Made by a program: the position numbers and the translations under genes
NCBI GenBank assembly: GCA_903939115.1
Contig: CAJAFV010000086.1
Location: 1 to 64,000, forward strand
From: an uncultured Geobacteraceae bacterium
GTDB taxonomy: Bacteria > Desulfobacterota > Desulfuromonadia > Geobacterales > Pseudopelobacteraceae
DNA: 64,000 nt
Direction: 5' to 3'
Part shown: piece after piece, positions 30,725-40,797 of the stretch
How the letters are laid out: the number at the start of each line of letters is the position of its first letter
How positions within the stretch are numbered: position 1 is the stretch's first letter
Notes under the pieces: generated by a model
What the model saw: only the letters and a program-made list of their open reading frames with translations
Told to the model about the DNA's origin: nothing
The model's database searches: none

Positions 30725-31915
30725 TTACCTAAAGGCCGGAAACTCGAGGCGGAATGTGGTACCTTCCGGCGAAGTGTATTCAACCTCCATGCTCCCTTCA
30801 TACATTCTGGCAATACGTTGAGCTACCGGGAGCCCCATGCCGGTGCCGCGGTTTTTTGTGCTGAAGAAAGGATCAAAGATGCTGGGGAGAACATCTTCCG
30901 AAATGCCGCTGCCGCTATCACTAACCCTGATTACGACCCTGTTGTTCTTTTCAAAAACTTCAACAGTAAGAGAGCCTCCGGAGCTCATTGCATCCAGAGC
31001 ATTCAAAAAAAGATTTGTGAATATCTGTTCCAACTCGGTCGGATCCCCCGTTATGGGGGGTGGAACCCCGTGATAGCGCCGGTCAACCTGAATTTTTCTG
31101 GCTTCCGTCTGCGGGGAGAAGGCTTCGATAGCGTTATCGATTACCTGGTTTATCTGGATGTCAGACGAAATGGTGCGGGTTCTTCGGGATGCATCCAGCA
31201 ATTTTCTGATAATAGAATCTATTCGATCGACCTCTTTCAGAATCTTTGTCTGATATTCAAGCTGATCCGGTTCCGTTGCTGTTTGACGCATGAGTTGGAC
31301 GAAGAGGGAGATGGAATTGAGCGGGTTGCGTATCTCATGCGCCATACCGGCGGAAAGATAGCCCATCGCCGCGAGTTTTTCTGACCGGGCGATTTCTTCC
31401 AACGCGTTCTGGAGGGCATCCGATTTTTCATGAACCCTCTTTTTGAGTTCAAGGTTCCACTGCTCTATTTCGGAGAGAAGAAGCTCCTGTTGTTTTTGTA
31501 ATGCCCGGTTGTGAAGCTCTATCTCCCTGATTCTCAGTACGTTTTCAAGCCGTTCGATCAGATTACGATTATTGAATGGTTTGAGAATATATTCTGAAGC
31601 ACCATTTTTCATCGATGCTACGGCAATCTCTTCACTCCCCTTGCCGGTAAGCATTACGACGTACGTATCCGGAAAACATGACTTGATCTGCTGCAGCACA
31701 GAAAGCCCGTCCATGTCCGGCATCATATAGTCGAGTAGGACCAGATCAGGAGCATAACGGGCAACAAGCTCAAAGCCGTCACTGGCGCGCTCTGCCGTAT
31801 ATGCGTGGAAACCGCTCTTTGCGAGTATCAGGGAAGTTAGTTCGAGAATGTTTCGGTCGTCATCAATGATGACAACAGAGACTTTTTTGTCAGGTGAGTC
31901 CGTTTCTGTTGTCAT
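30725..31915 (-). CDS. REC domain-histidine kinase hybrid
   Basis: LVLLDYMMPDMDG; MAHEIRNPLNSISLF; HATPase; start taken as MTTETDSP. Confidence 0.9.
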   Translation of the reverse strand: MTTETDSPDKKVSVVIIDDDRNILELTSLILAKSGFHAYTAERASDGFELVARYAPDLVLLDYMMPDMDGLSVLQQIKSCFPDTYVVMLTGKGSEEIAVASMKNGASEYILKPFNNRNLIERLENVLRIREIELHNRALQKQQELLLSEIEQWNLELKKRVHEKSDALQNALEEIARSEKLAAMGYLSAGMAHEIRNPLNSISLFVQLMRQTATEPDQLEYQTKILKEVDRIDSIIRKLLDASRRTRTISSDIQINQVIDNAIEAFSPQTEARKIQVDRRYHGVPPPITGDPTELEQIFTNLFLNALDAMSSGGSLTVEVFEKNNRVVIRVSDSGSGISEDVLPSIFDPFFSTKNRGTGMGLPVAQRIARMYEGSMEVEYTSPEGTTFRLEFPAFR

Positions 31916-31934
31916 GGATGGGCAACTCTCTGCT

Positions 31935-32384
31935 TTAATTACTCGGGAGCCTGACCGTAAGTACGGGACAGCTTGCAGAGCGGACAACCCGCTCTGCCGT
32001 ACTGCCGAAAAGGATACGGTCAAGACCGGTTCTGCCATGTGTACCGATTACAATCAGAGACGCATCAATTTTAGACGCATTAGCCGTAATTTCGTCATAC
32101 GGAATACCGGTTACGATCGCCGTTTTGTAATTAGTAAAAGTACCGAGCCGTGAAGAGCAAAATGCTGCCATCATGCTGACGGCACTCTCTTCGATCTCTT
32201 TTTCAAGCTGTTCAAATGATATGTGCGGCACATAGAAACCACGCAAATCGACCGGTTCATTAATAACATGAATTATTGTCAGTTCGGCATTGAACTGAGT
32301 AGCCAGAGTCAGAGCATAGTCAAAAGCACATTCAGAATTTTCGGAAAAATCGACGGCGGTCAGAATTTTTGTAAAAGGTTTCAT
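31935..32384 (-). CDS. Universal stress protein
   Basis: ILTAVDFSENSECAF, GTHGRTGLDRILFGSTAERV; start taken as MKPFTKIL. Confidence 0.93.
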   Translation of the reverse strand: MKPFTKILTAVDFSENSECAFDYALTLATQFNAELTIIHVINEPVDLRGFYVPHISFEQLEKEIEESAVSMMAAFCSSRLGTFTNYKTAIVTGIPYDEITANASKIDASLIVIGTHGRTGLDRILFGSTAERVVRSASCPVLTVRLPSN

Positions 32385-32406
32385 GGGAATCCTCCTGGCC
32401 GTCTGC

Positions 32407-32781
32407 TCAGGCCGCTTTGGAAATTTTGTCGATGACCTTTTTAAGGTCGTCATATTTTACCGGTTTGTTGATATATTCGAACGCGCCAAGTGTAATCGCC
32501 TCAAGATACGACTCGACCTCCCCATAGGCGGTGATCATAATAACCTTGCTGGACGGGTAGCTGCGTTTTAACTCACGCAGAAACGCCAGGCCATTCATTT
32601 CAGGCATGTTGAGATCGGTAATGATCAGCTCAACAGCGTTGTTGCGCAAAAAGTTGAGAGCCTCAAGGCCGTTCCCTGCTGATGAGACATCATAGCCGTC
32701 ATGGGTTAGAATCTTGGAGAGTGCCACCCGAGCGTTCTCCTCATCATCAACAACCAGTATCCTTTTATATTCGTGTGGCAC
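32407..32781 (-). CDS. Single-domain response regulator (GTG start)
   Basis: LVVDDEENAR, ITDLNMPEMNG; AGGAG SD before GTG. Confidence 0.9.
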   Translation of the reverse strand: MPHEYKRILVVDDEENARVALSKILTHDGYDVSSAGNGLEALNFLRNNAVELIITDLNMPEMNGLAFLRELKRSYPSSKVIMITAYGEVESYLEAITLGAFEYINKPVKYDDLKKVIDKISKAA

Positions 32782-32904
32782 GGTTATTCTCCTGCACGGT
32801 TCGAAGTACAGGAAGTCTAACATGGAGTGGCGGAGTGTCAAGAGCCAGATTTTTTTTTATTTGTTTCGGCAGGAATAATTTAACGAGGGGGTAACCTTTC
32901 TGTA

Positions 32905-33783
32905 TTACTGCGTAATGCCATCGCTATCCAGCTCAATATACTCCGGTTTACCTGTGGCCCCGAGCGACTTATACGGCTTGCCATTCAGCTCCACATCGAT
33001 CCTTCCGGCATTACTTAATTCCAGCGCGACCTTTTTTTCTGCTTTCCACTCGATGACATCACCCGTCGTAAGCTCATACGGTTGTGCTGCAGAGCCATCG
33101 ACAGTAACCATTAATGTGCCGTTCTGGGTCACTTTTATTTTAAGGATAAACCCTTTGGGCACGGCCACAGAACGCTCCGGCGGCACTCTCTTTTCAACAG
33201 TGGCCCTTTCAGACGTCTGTTTTTCCACCGTAAGGACAGGAGCATCCTGCGCTCTTCTCTCGGTGCGTGCGGCGCTTTGCACGTTCTGGATAGCGGCATT
33301 CTGTACCGGAGGAACAACAATCACAGTCGTTTGCGGTTGACGAACGAGAGGCGGGGGTGGGCGATTAAAAAAAGTAGCCGTAATCAGAATCAGCGCCAGC
33401 AATAGTGCCGGGAATGTCAATTTCTTCAGTGATATCAGACGGCGCTTGGGACGATTTCCGGGGGGCGATATGCCGGCCGGATCACTCTTTTCACCCTGGC
33501 CTCCAAAAAGCTTGGTATACATCCGCGCGATATCTTCTGAATTCAGGCCGAGGTAGGTAGCGTAGATGCGGAGAAAACCCTTAAGGTAGGCCTGGTTAGC
33601 GAATTCGCCGATCTGGTCATCTTCCAAAGCCTTGAGATGAGAAATGCCGATCTTTGTCGTTTCAGAAGCTTCTTCAAGCGTAATTTCATGAAATTCGCGG
33701 CAGCGGCGCAGTATGGACCCGGGCGAACCGCTTCCCGTTTCCGGCAATGATGAAACCGGTTCTTTCATCCTGTTGACACTCAC
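32905..33783 (-). CDS. RodZ-like HTH / DUF4115 membrane protein
   Basis: RCREFHEITLEEASETTKIGISHLKALE, single TM, C-terminal beta domain. Confidence 0.85.
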   Translation of the reverse strand: MSVNRMKEPVSSLPETGSGSPGSILRRCREFHEITLEEASETTKIGISHLKALEDDQIGEFANQAYLKGFLRIYATYLGLNSEDIARMYTKLFGGQGEKSDPAGISPPGNRPKRRLISLKKLTFPALLLALILITATFFNRPPPPLVRQPQTTVIVVPPVQNAAIQNVQSAARTERRAQDAPVLTVEKQTSERATVEKRVPPERSVAVPKGFILKIKVTQNGTLMVTVDGSAAQPYELTTGDVIEWKAEKKVALELSNAGRIDVELNGKPYKSLGATGKPEYIELDSDGITQ

Positions 33784-34541
33784 TTAATCAGCTCCAGATA
33801 GCCAAGAGCGGCGCGTCCAAGCTCACTTTCAGGGATAAGGCGCACCGCTTCTTTAAATGAACTGCGGGCAGCATCAATCCTGTTCAGCTTGAGTTGTGCC
33901 TGGCCAAGATAATAATACGCAGCACCATAATCGTGATAAATAGTAAGTGCCTTGTTATATTCAATTATTGCCTGTTCACTTTTGTCCATTGCAAACCAGA
34001 CCCGGCCGAGAGAAACCCGCGCCACGGGGTTACGCGGGTTGATGGCGGCAACCGCCTGTAGCTCTTCCCGGGCTTTCGTATAATCGCCCTTTCCCAGGTA
34101 GGCCAACCCGAGATTAATGCCGGCATTTTCGTTGTTGTCATAGAAAAGATCATCTTTAACGATTTTGAACTGCTGGATGGCGCTGTCCCATCGTTTCAAG
34201 TCGAGATAGGCGACACCCAGATCATTACGGGCGGCAGAGAAACACGGCTTCAGAAGGATTGCTTTCAGAAATTTTGCTTCGGCAAGATCAGAGCGTTTTT
34301 TGCCGACGTAGGCCAGACCGAGATTGTAGAGGACATCAGGATTTTCGGGATCAAGCTTTTCGGCCTCAGTAAGATCAAACAGGGCAGCGGAAAAATTACG
34401 TTCACCAAGATAGGAAACTCCCATCTGATAGTGATAGGAAGCAGGGTTTGGTTTTAGGTCGTTATTCCCCCGGCCTGACATGCACCCGGAAGCGGTCAGG
34501 CAGAGGAGCAGTAGAGTTGTTACGCAGAAACAATTTTTCAT
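33780..34541 (-). CDS. TPR lipoprotein (PilF-like)
   Basis: Lipobox LTASGC; repeated TPR units. Confidence 0.85.
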   Translation of the reverse strand: MKNCFCVTTLLLLCLTASGCMSGRGNNDLKPNPASYHYQMGVSYLGERNFSAALFDLTEAEKLDPENPDVLYNLGLAYVGKKRSDLAEAKFLKAILLKPCFSAARNDLGVAYLDLKRWDSAIQQFKIVKDDLFYDNNENAGINLGLAYLGKGDYTKAREELQAVAAINPRNPVARVSLGRVWFAMDKSEQAIIEYNKALTIYHDYGAAYYYLGQAQLKLNRIDAARSSFKEAVRLIPESELGRAALGYLELIK

Positions 34542-34565
34542 TTATCGCTCATATCAATCTGCATC

Positions 34566-34628
34566 GTAGGGGCGCACTGCGTGCGCCCATGTTCGTGCAA
34601 AGGCGAGGGCGTATGCAATACGCCCCTC
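34566..34628. repeat. GTAGGGGCG-type intergenic palindromic repeat
   Basis: GGGCGCAC TGC GTGCGCCC and GGGCGTATGCAATACGCCC nested inside AGGGGCG / CGCCCCT. Confidence 0.75.
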
Positions 34629-34630
34629 CA

Positions 34631-35545
34631 TCAGGAAGAAATATCCTTGAAAGTTGTTAATCCTTTGAAACTGCGGAAACGCGCTTGAATCTCACTGTAC
34701 TCGAGCCGTTTCATCCGGTTAAGGCTGAAGTCCTCAACGTTGAAAGAGGCCATAACGCTGCCGGCTACAATCGCCTGACGCAACCCTTCCTCTGACAGGT
34801 CACCAGTATTTGCCAGATAGCCCATAAAGCCCCCGGCAAAGGTATCTCCTGCTCCGGTCGGATCGAACACCTCCTCCAACGGATAGGCTGGTGCAGCGAA
34901 TACCGAATCTGCTGTGAACATCAAAACGCCATACTCTCCCCGCTTGACGACGACTCTCTTGCAGCCGAGGGCAATTATCTGCCGGGCCGCTTTAACCAGA
35001 TTCGCCTCTCCGGTAAACTGCCGCGCTTCGCCCTCATTAATAACGACAATATCTACTTTCTGCAGCACCTGCCGCAATGCTTCCGGCTTTGAAGAGATCC
35101 AGAAATTCATCGTGTCACACGCCACCAGTTTTGGTTTCCTTACCTGCTCCAGAACCTTCATCTGCAGTTCCGGGTCAATATTGGCAAGAAAAAGATACTC
35201 CGCGTCACGGTAGGATTCCGGCAGGTTCGGCTGAAAATCCATCAGTACATTAAGCTGGGTGTCAAGAGTCTGGGCTTCGTTCAGATCAAAGCCGTAGCGC
35301 CCGCTCCAGTGGAAGGTTTTGCCGGGGATGCGCTGCAAGCCGGTGGTATCAATATTTCGGCTTTGGAGAAAACTGACATGCTCTTCCGGGAAATCATCAC
35401 CGACAACAGCAACCAGTGAGACATCGGCAAAAAAACTGGCGGAGGTGGAAAAATAAGTAGCCGATCCGCCAAGAACGTTTTCCCCCCTGCCGAAAGGGGT
35501 TTCAACCGTATCAAATGCCACTGTGCCAACAACAACAATGCTCAT
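34631..35545 (-). CDS. PfkB family sugar kinase
   Basis: DPTGAGDTFAGGFMG motif; start MSIVVVG with SD. Confidence 0.92.
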   Translation of the reverse strand: MSIVVVGTVAFDTVETPFGRGENVLGGSATYFSTSASFFADVSLVAVVGDDFPEEHVSFLQSRNIDTTGLQRIPGKTFHWSGRYGFDLNEAQTLDTQLNVLMDFQPNLPESYRDAEYLFLANIDPELQMKVLEQVRKPKLVACDTMNFWISSKPEALRQVLQKVDIVVINEGEARQFTGEANLVKAARQIIALGCKRVVVKRGEYGVLMFTADSVFAAPAYPLEEVFDPTGAGDTFAGGFMGYLANTGDLSEEGLRQAIVAGSVMASFNVEDFSLNRMKRLEYSEIQARFRSFKGLTTFKDISS

Positions 35546-35702
35546 TGGTTTCTCCTGAGGAAAATAATAGTGCAAAGTATCACGCAGCTCCAATTGAGTC
35601 AAAAGGATTTGTCGAGACAACTGTCCTTGACAATCATAGATACGATACATACCTTGCAGTGGCTAGACAAAATTTACCCGAAAGACAATAACAGGTTCCA
35701 CA

Positions 35703-37466
35703 ATGCGCTCTTTTCTCAGTAAGTTTCTCCCATTCTTCGTTGCAGCAGGCGTCTTCAGCTTTTTCATGAACATGCTGCTACTGACCCCCTCTCTCTACAT
35801 GCTGCAGGTTTATGATCGGGTCCTTGGCAGCCGTAGTGAGGAAACCCTCTGGTTTATCTCGCTGCTACTTCTTGCCGCTCTGTTGGTGATGGGTTCGATG
35901 GAGCTTGTCCGCTCCCGTCTGCTGGTACGTGCCAACAACGCCATTGATGCCCAGCTGGCACCATACCTGCTGAGAAAAATGGCCGAAGGGGCCACCTCGC
36001 CAGAAGGAAATCAATATTCACACGGCCTGCGCGATCTTAATTCAATAAAAGGTTTTCTGACCGGCACCGGCATCCTGGCGCTGTTTGACGCCCCGTGGAT
36101 GCCGATTGCCATGATTATCCTCTGGTATATGCACTTCTATCTTTTTCTTGTCGCGCTGGTTGGTGCGGTACTAATGGTCGGCTTGACAATCCTCAACGAA
36201 GTATTGACCCGTAAGCCGCTCACCGATGCTAATGGTGCGAGCCAGGCAGCAGGACGTCATGTCGAGGTGGCGCTGCGCAACGCCGAAGTAGTCAATGCCA
36301 TGGGTATGCTCAAAGGGGTTGCTGCCCGTTGGGCAGGACTTAACGACCGGGTGCTGGCACTGCAATCTAAAGCCAGTCAGCGTGGCGGCAACATATCCGG
36401 TGTAACCAAATTTGTGCGTCAGGCGATCCAGTCGCTCGGTCTGGGTGTCGGTGCCTACATAGTCTTAAAAGAGCCGACCTTTACGCCCGGCATGATGATA
36501 GCCGGTACTATAGTACTAGGCAAGGCACTGGGACCGATAGAGCTATTGATCGCCGGATGGAAAGGCTTTCTGGATGCCCGTATCGCTTACGGACGCCTCG
36601 ATGCCTTTATGAAAGCGCAGCATCTGGAGATTGAGCCGATGGAACTGCCGCCGCCAACAGGTCAGATCTCTCTGGAGAAGGTAACGTTCGGCATTCGTGC
36701 CACTAATAAAGTAATTATAAAAGATGTCTCTTTTGCACTGACGGCCGGAGAAGCGCTCGGGATCATCGGGCCGAGTGCCGCCGGAAAATCAACACTGGCC
36801 CGCCTGATGGTTGGAGTCTGGAAACCACTGCAGGGCAATATTCGCCTTGATGGCGCTGACTTGACGTCCTGGTCATCGGATCGTCTTGGCCCCTATCTCG
36901 GCTATCTGCCGCAGGATATTGAACTGTTTGCCGGCAGTATTGCCGACAACATCGCGCGCCTGGACGAGCCGGATTCAGAAAAAGTCATCAAGGCCGCGCG
37001 CCTGAGTGGCCTTCATGAAATGATCCTCAACATGCCGCAGGGGTACGACACCTACATCGGCAACAACGGTGCGGTGCTGTCCGGTGGCCAGCGGCAGCGG
37101 ATAGGCTTGGCACGGGCGCTGTACGGAGATCCCAAGCTGGTGGTATTAGACGAGCCGAACGCCAGTCTGGATAACGACGGAGAGCTGGCACTCCTGCAGG
37201 CACTGGCCTATCTCAAACAGATGGGCACCACCGTTGTAATAATCACCCACAAGGTCAGCCTGCTTTCAAATGTTGACAAGCTGCTGGTCATGCAGGACGG
37301 CGCCCTGGCGGTCTTTGGGCCAAGGGAAGGGGTACTGCAGCATCTGCTGCAGCAGCAACAGAAACAGCTGCAGCAGCAGGCAGAGGCACAAGCGGCAGAG
37401 ACGAATCCATCATCTGGTGGTAATAACGAAAACGCTGCAGCCGGCAAGGAGGTGTCCCGTGGCTAA
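35703..37466 (+). CDS. Type I secretion ABC transporter/permease (PrtD-like)
   Basis: Six-TM N-term, GPSAAGKSTLARLMVG, LSGGQRQRIGLARALYG. Confidence 0.93.
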   Translation: MRSFLSKFLPFFVAAGVFSFFMNMLLLTPSLYMLQVYDRVLGSRSEETLWFISLLLLAALLVMGSMELVRSRLLVRANNAIDAQLAPYLLRKMAEGATSPEGNQYSHGLRDLNSIKGFLTGTGILALFDAPWMPIAMIILWYMHFYLFLVALVGAVLMVGLTILNEVLTRKPLTDANGASQAAGRHVEVALRNAEVVNAMGMLKGVAARWAGLNDRVLALQSKASQRGGNISGVTKFVRQAIQSLGLGVGAYIVLKEPTFTPGMMIAGTIVLGKALGPIELLIAGWKGFLDARIAYGRLDAFMKAQHLEIEPMELPPPTGQISLEKVTFGIRATNKVIIKDVSFALTAGEALGIIGPSAAGKSTLARLMVGVWKPLQGNIRLDGADLTSWSSDRLGPYLGYLPQDIELFAGSIADNIARLDEPDSEKVIKAARLSGLHEMILNMPQGYDTYIGNNGAVLSGGQRQRIGLARALYGDPKLVVLDEPNASLDNDGELALLQALAYLKQMGTTVVIITHKVSLLSNVDKLLVMQDGALAVFGPREGVLQHLLQQQQKQLQQQAEAQAAETNPSSGGNNENAAAGKEVSRG

Positions 37467-38778
37467 ACTCAAACAAAGCGCCATCGTGATGGATACCCTG
37501 AAACGGGAAACCAACTATTCACCGACACCCATTATTCTAACCGGAGTCGGCATCCTGGCACTCTTCTTTGGCGCGATTGCCATTTGGGCCTCCTTTGCGC
37601 CACTTAATGCCGCCGTGCATGCTCAGGGGGAGGTCATCTTTCAGAACAAGCGTCAGGCGGTGCAGCATCAGGAGGGGGGGATAGTCAAACAGATTCTGGT
37701 GAAAGATGGTGAAACCGTCAAAGCGGGTCAACCGCTGCTTATTCTTGAGGATGACCAGGTCAGGCCGATCGTTGATATGTACGAAGGGCAGGCGGTAGCT
37801 GAAACCGCGAGCTTAATCCGGCTTGAGGCTGAAAAGAATGACTTGCCGGCAGTAGTGTTCCCCAAAACTATTCCGGCTGCGGTCGTTCAGACCGAGACCA
37901 GGCTGTTCAGCGCCAAACGGGATGCGTACCTGAAGCAGATTGAAATGATAAAAAGTCAGATTGAACAGTCACGGGAGATGATTAAGGGTGCACAGGAACA
38001 GCTGGCGTCAAAGAAAAAAGAGGTCGCCTCGCTCAAGGAACAGCTGGAGGCAAATCAAGCCCTGCGGAAAGAAGGATACGTCACCAAAACAATAGTGCTC
38101 GATCTGGAACGAGTCCTGGCGGAAAAAAACGGCGAGCGTGAGCAGATCTCCGCAAATATTGCCACCAATCTGCAACGCATAGCCGAACAGGAACAGCGGA
38201 TACTGGCGGTCAGGGCCGAGCGGGTTCAGCAGGCTGCCAATGAAATCAAGCAATCCTCCATGAAGCGTCTGGAGTTGGAAGAGCGGGTGCGACCATCCCG
38301 CGCCATGATGACACGTGGCATCATTCGTGCCCCGGTAGCCGGCAAGGTAGTCGGGCTCAAGGTCACTACGATCGGCGGCGTCGTTATTCCCCGGGAACCG
38401 TTGATGGAGATAGCGCCGCTGTCAGATCATCTGGTTATCGAAACTAAAGTTGCCGTCAACGATATCAGCGATGTCAAACTGGGGCAGGAAGCCGAAGTAA
38501 CCCTGACCGCCTTCAAGAGCAGCGAGGTGCCATCAGTAAAAGCTATCGTCACCTATATTTCCGACGACCGTCTGACCGTACGGACAGCACAGGGTGAAAT
38601 GCCCTACTACGCGGCCATCCTGGAGCTTGACCCTGCTGCGCTCAAAGCGCTGAATGGTCTGGCACTGGTGCCGGGGATGCAGGCGCAGGCCTCTATCGCC
38701 ACCAAACCCCGCACCGCGCTTGATTACTTCATCGGACCGCTGCGCGACCGGATGGGAAAGGCCTTCCATGCGAAATAA
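37459..38778 (+). CDS. Type I secretion HlyD-family adaptor (GTG start)
   Basis: AAGGAGG SD, GTG at 37459; single TM, coiled-coil, IIRAPVAGKVVGLKVTTIGGVV. Confidence 0.92.
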   Translation: MAKLKQSAIVMDTLKRETNYSPTPIILTGVGILALFFGAIAIWASFAPLNAAVHAQGEVIFQNKRQAVQHQEGGIVKQILVKDGETVKAGQPLLILEDDQVRPIVDMYEGQAVAETASLIRLEAEKNDLPAVVFPKTIPAAVVQTETRLFSAKRDAYLKQIEMIKSQIEQSREMIKGAQEQLASKKKEVASLKEQLEANQALRKEGYVTKTIVLDLERVLAEKNGEREQISANIATNLQRIAEQEQRILAVRAERVQQAANEIKQSSMKRLELEERVRPSRAMMTRGIIRAPVAGKVVGLKVTTIGGVVIPREPLMEIAPLSDHLVIETKVAVNDISDVKLGQEAEVTLTAFKSSEVPSVKAIVTYISDDRLTVRTAQGEMPYYAAILELDPAALKALNGLALVPGMQAQASIATKPRTALDYFIGPLRDRMGKAFHAK

Positions 38779-40108
38779 ATTCAGAACTATAGGAACCGCC
38801 GCACTGTTCCTCTCTCTGTGTGTCGTTCCCTCCTTCGTCCATGCTCAGGAGTACGACCTCTCGGAGCTGTACAAGCTGGCCAAAGCCACAGATCCGACGG
38901 TAAGTCGCGCCGAAGCTCGATTGGAGGCCGGCAAGGCGGACAAGGAGATCGCCTGGTCCGCACTGCTGCCGCGTGTCAGTGCCAACGGATCAATACGCGA
39001 GATACATCATGAGGTACTCTATTACGCCAAAGTTCCGGTTGATGGTAAGTATACCGGTTTCAGCTACGGTGCCGGCGCGGCGACATCACTCTATAACCTC
39101 CCCTCCTGGTACCAGATTTCAGCTGCCGATGCCGGTATCAACAGCGCCGACACCGGTCTGCAGGCGGCACGGCAGGATCTTATCGTCCGCCTTCTTGATG
39201 CCCATCTGCGCTACTTGAAAGCAAGGGCAGACGAAAAATTGTACCGCGACGAATTGAGCAGGGTCGGGAAGGTGCTTGAGCAGTCCGAGGCGTTTTTGAA
39301 AGCCGGAACCGGAGACATTATCGCTGTATACGAAGCCAAAGCACGCTTGGACAGTGCCGCCGCCGACATGGTCAAGACCGAAGGGATTCTTCGGCTTGCC
39401 CTGCAGAATCTTTCCAGCCTGACCGGCGTTGTCGTTGATGGCGTCAAGGATATTTCGGTCGACAAATCTTCCGGTCCTCAACCCGTCGAGCAGGAGTGGT
39501 GGATTGACACCATGCAGCGGAGAAGCCCTGCGCTTCTCCAGGCCAAAGAAGACCTGCTGCAGGCAGAAGAAAACCGTAAGGCTGCCAACGCCGGACATCT
39601 GCCGACTCTTTCGGGCAACGGCGGCTACACGGTTGACAAAGGGAGTACCTTTCTCCCCAAGGTTGAAACACGGCAGTGGTATATCGGACTTCAGTTGAAC
39701 GTGCCGATCTATTCCGGTGGCGAGACCGCCGCCCGTACCCGGCGCGCCCTGGCTGGGGAGTCCGAGCGGCGCGCCATGCTTGATGATGCGCAAACGCAGG
39801 CGATCAGGCGTCTTAAGGAGGCTTATCTCAACCTGTCCTACAACCAGAGTCTGGTCGAGGCGTACCAGCGCAAGCATGAATCATCCGAACTGCAGCTGAA
39901 GGCAGTGCAAAAAGGGCGCGACATCGGCACAAGAACCGCCATCGACCTCCTGAATGCAGAACAGACCTATGCCGTTAGCCGGCGCGATTTGACCTCCGCC
40001 CTGTACGACAATGTCCAACGGCAGATTGAATTGAAATCTGCCGCCGGTATCCTGAGCGAGGATGACCTTGCTGCCGTTAGTGGGAAGACCGCAGTGGCGA
40101 AACAGTAA
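38768..40108 (+). CDS. TolC-family outer membrane protein
   Basis: Signal peptide; DLSELYKLAKATDPTVSRAEARLEAGKADKEIAWSALLPRVS; overlaps preceding gene. Confidence 0.93.
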   Translation: MRNKFRTIGTAALFLSLCVVPSFVHAQEYDLSELYKLAKATDPTVSRAEARLEAGKADKEIAWSALLPRVSANGSIREIHHEVLYYAKVPVDGKYTGFSYGAGAATSLYNLPSWYQISAADAGINSADTGLQAARQDLIVRLLDAHLRYLKARADEKLYRDELSRVGKVLEQSEAFLKAGTGDIIAVYEAKARLDSAAADMVKTEGILRLALQNLSSLTGVVVDGVKDISVDKSSGPQPVEQEWWIDTMQRRSPALLQAKEDLLQAEENRKAANAGHLPTLSGNGGYTVDKGSTFLPKVETRQWYIGLQLNVPIYSGGETAARTRRALAGESERRAMLDDAQTQAIRRLKEAYLNLSYNQSLVEAYQRKHESSELQLKAVQKGRDIGTRTAIDLLNAEQTYAVSRRDLTSALYDNVQRQIELKSAAGILSEDDLAAVSGKTAVAKQ

Positions 40109-40155
40109 CTAAAGGCGCGCAAATTTATTTAACAGGAATATATTGTGATACCAAT

Positions 40156-40797
40156 CTAAATAACAATGCCATGAGTAATGCAGTAGCTGATGATTTCGGC
40201 ATTGGTTTTGATGTGCAGTTTTTCAAGAACGCGGCTGCGATAAGAGCTGATAGTCTTAACACTCAGGTTAAGTTCCTGTGCGATTTGGGTCATGGTTTTC
40301 CCGGACGTCATCATACAGGCAAATTGATATTCTCTGTCAGATAAGAGGTTGTGTAAACCCGCGACATCATGATCTTCACTGATTGCATCTGCAAGGAGTG
40401 TTGCCTGCAAAGAAGTTACATATTTTTCCCCTCGCAGCGCCTTTTCAATGGCACCCTTCAATTCTTCGGAAGCACTGGCCTTGGTTAAGTATCCCGAAGC
40501 GCCTGCTCGCAAAGCCCGGACGGCATACTGTTCATCAGGATGCATACTTAACACCAGTACCGGGATTTTGGGTTTCAGCTGGCGCATCTGCCTGAGCACA
40601 TCGAGCCCATTGCGCCCCGGCAGAGTGATATCAAGCAACACAAGGCAGTATTCGTTTTCGTTGAATTTGTCGATACCCTCCTGTCCTGTTGATGCCTCAT
40701 CGAAAGTCATAGCAGGAGGTTTCAGCATTATTGATAGGAGTTGAATCAATCCCTGTCTTACAACTACATGGTCATCAACAACCAGTATCCGTTTCAT
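40156..40797 (-). CDS. NarL/FixJ-type response regulator
   Basis: LVLLDITLPGRNG; LuxR HTH LSDREYQFACMMTSGKTMTQIAQELNLSVKTISSYRSRVLEKL. Confidence 0.94.
   Translation of the reverse strand: MKRILVVDDHVVVRQGLIQLLSIMLKPPAMTFDEASTGQEGIDKFNENEYCLVLLDITLPGRNGLDVLRQMRQLKPKIPVLVLSMHPDEQYAVRALRAGASGYLTKASASEELKGAIEKALRGEKYVTSLQATLLADAISEDHDVAGLHNLLSDREYQFACMMTSGKTMTQIAQELNLSVKTISSYRSRVLEKLHIKTNAEIISYCITHGIVI

Noticed and set aside
39119-39877. 252-aa minus-strand ORF
   Set aside because: Antisense to the TolC-family gene; no domain signature.
35703-40108. Bacteriocin/RiPP export cluster
   Set aside because: The ABC protein lacks an N-terminal C39 peptidase domain and no precursor-like ORF is adjacent; it fits a general PrtD-type system.
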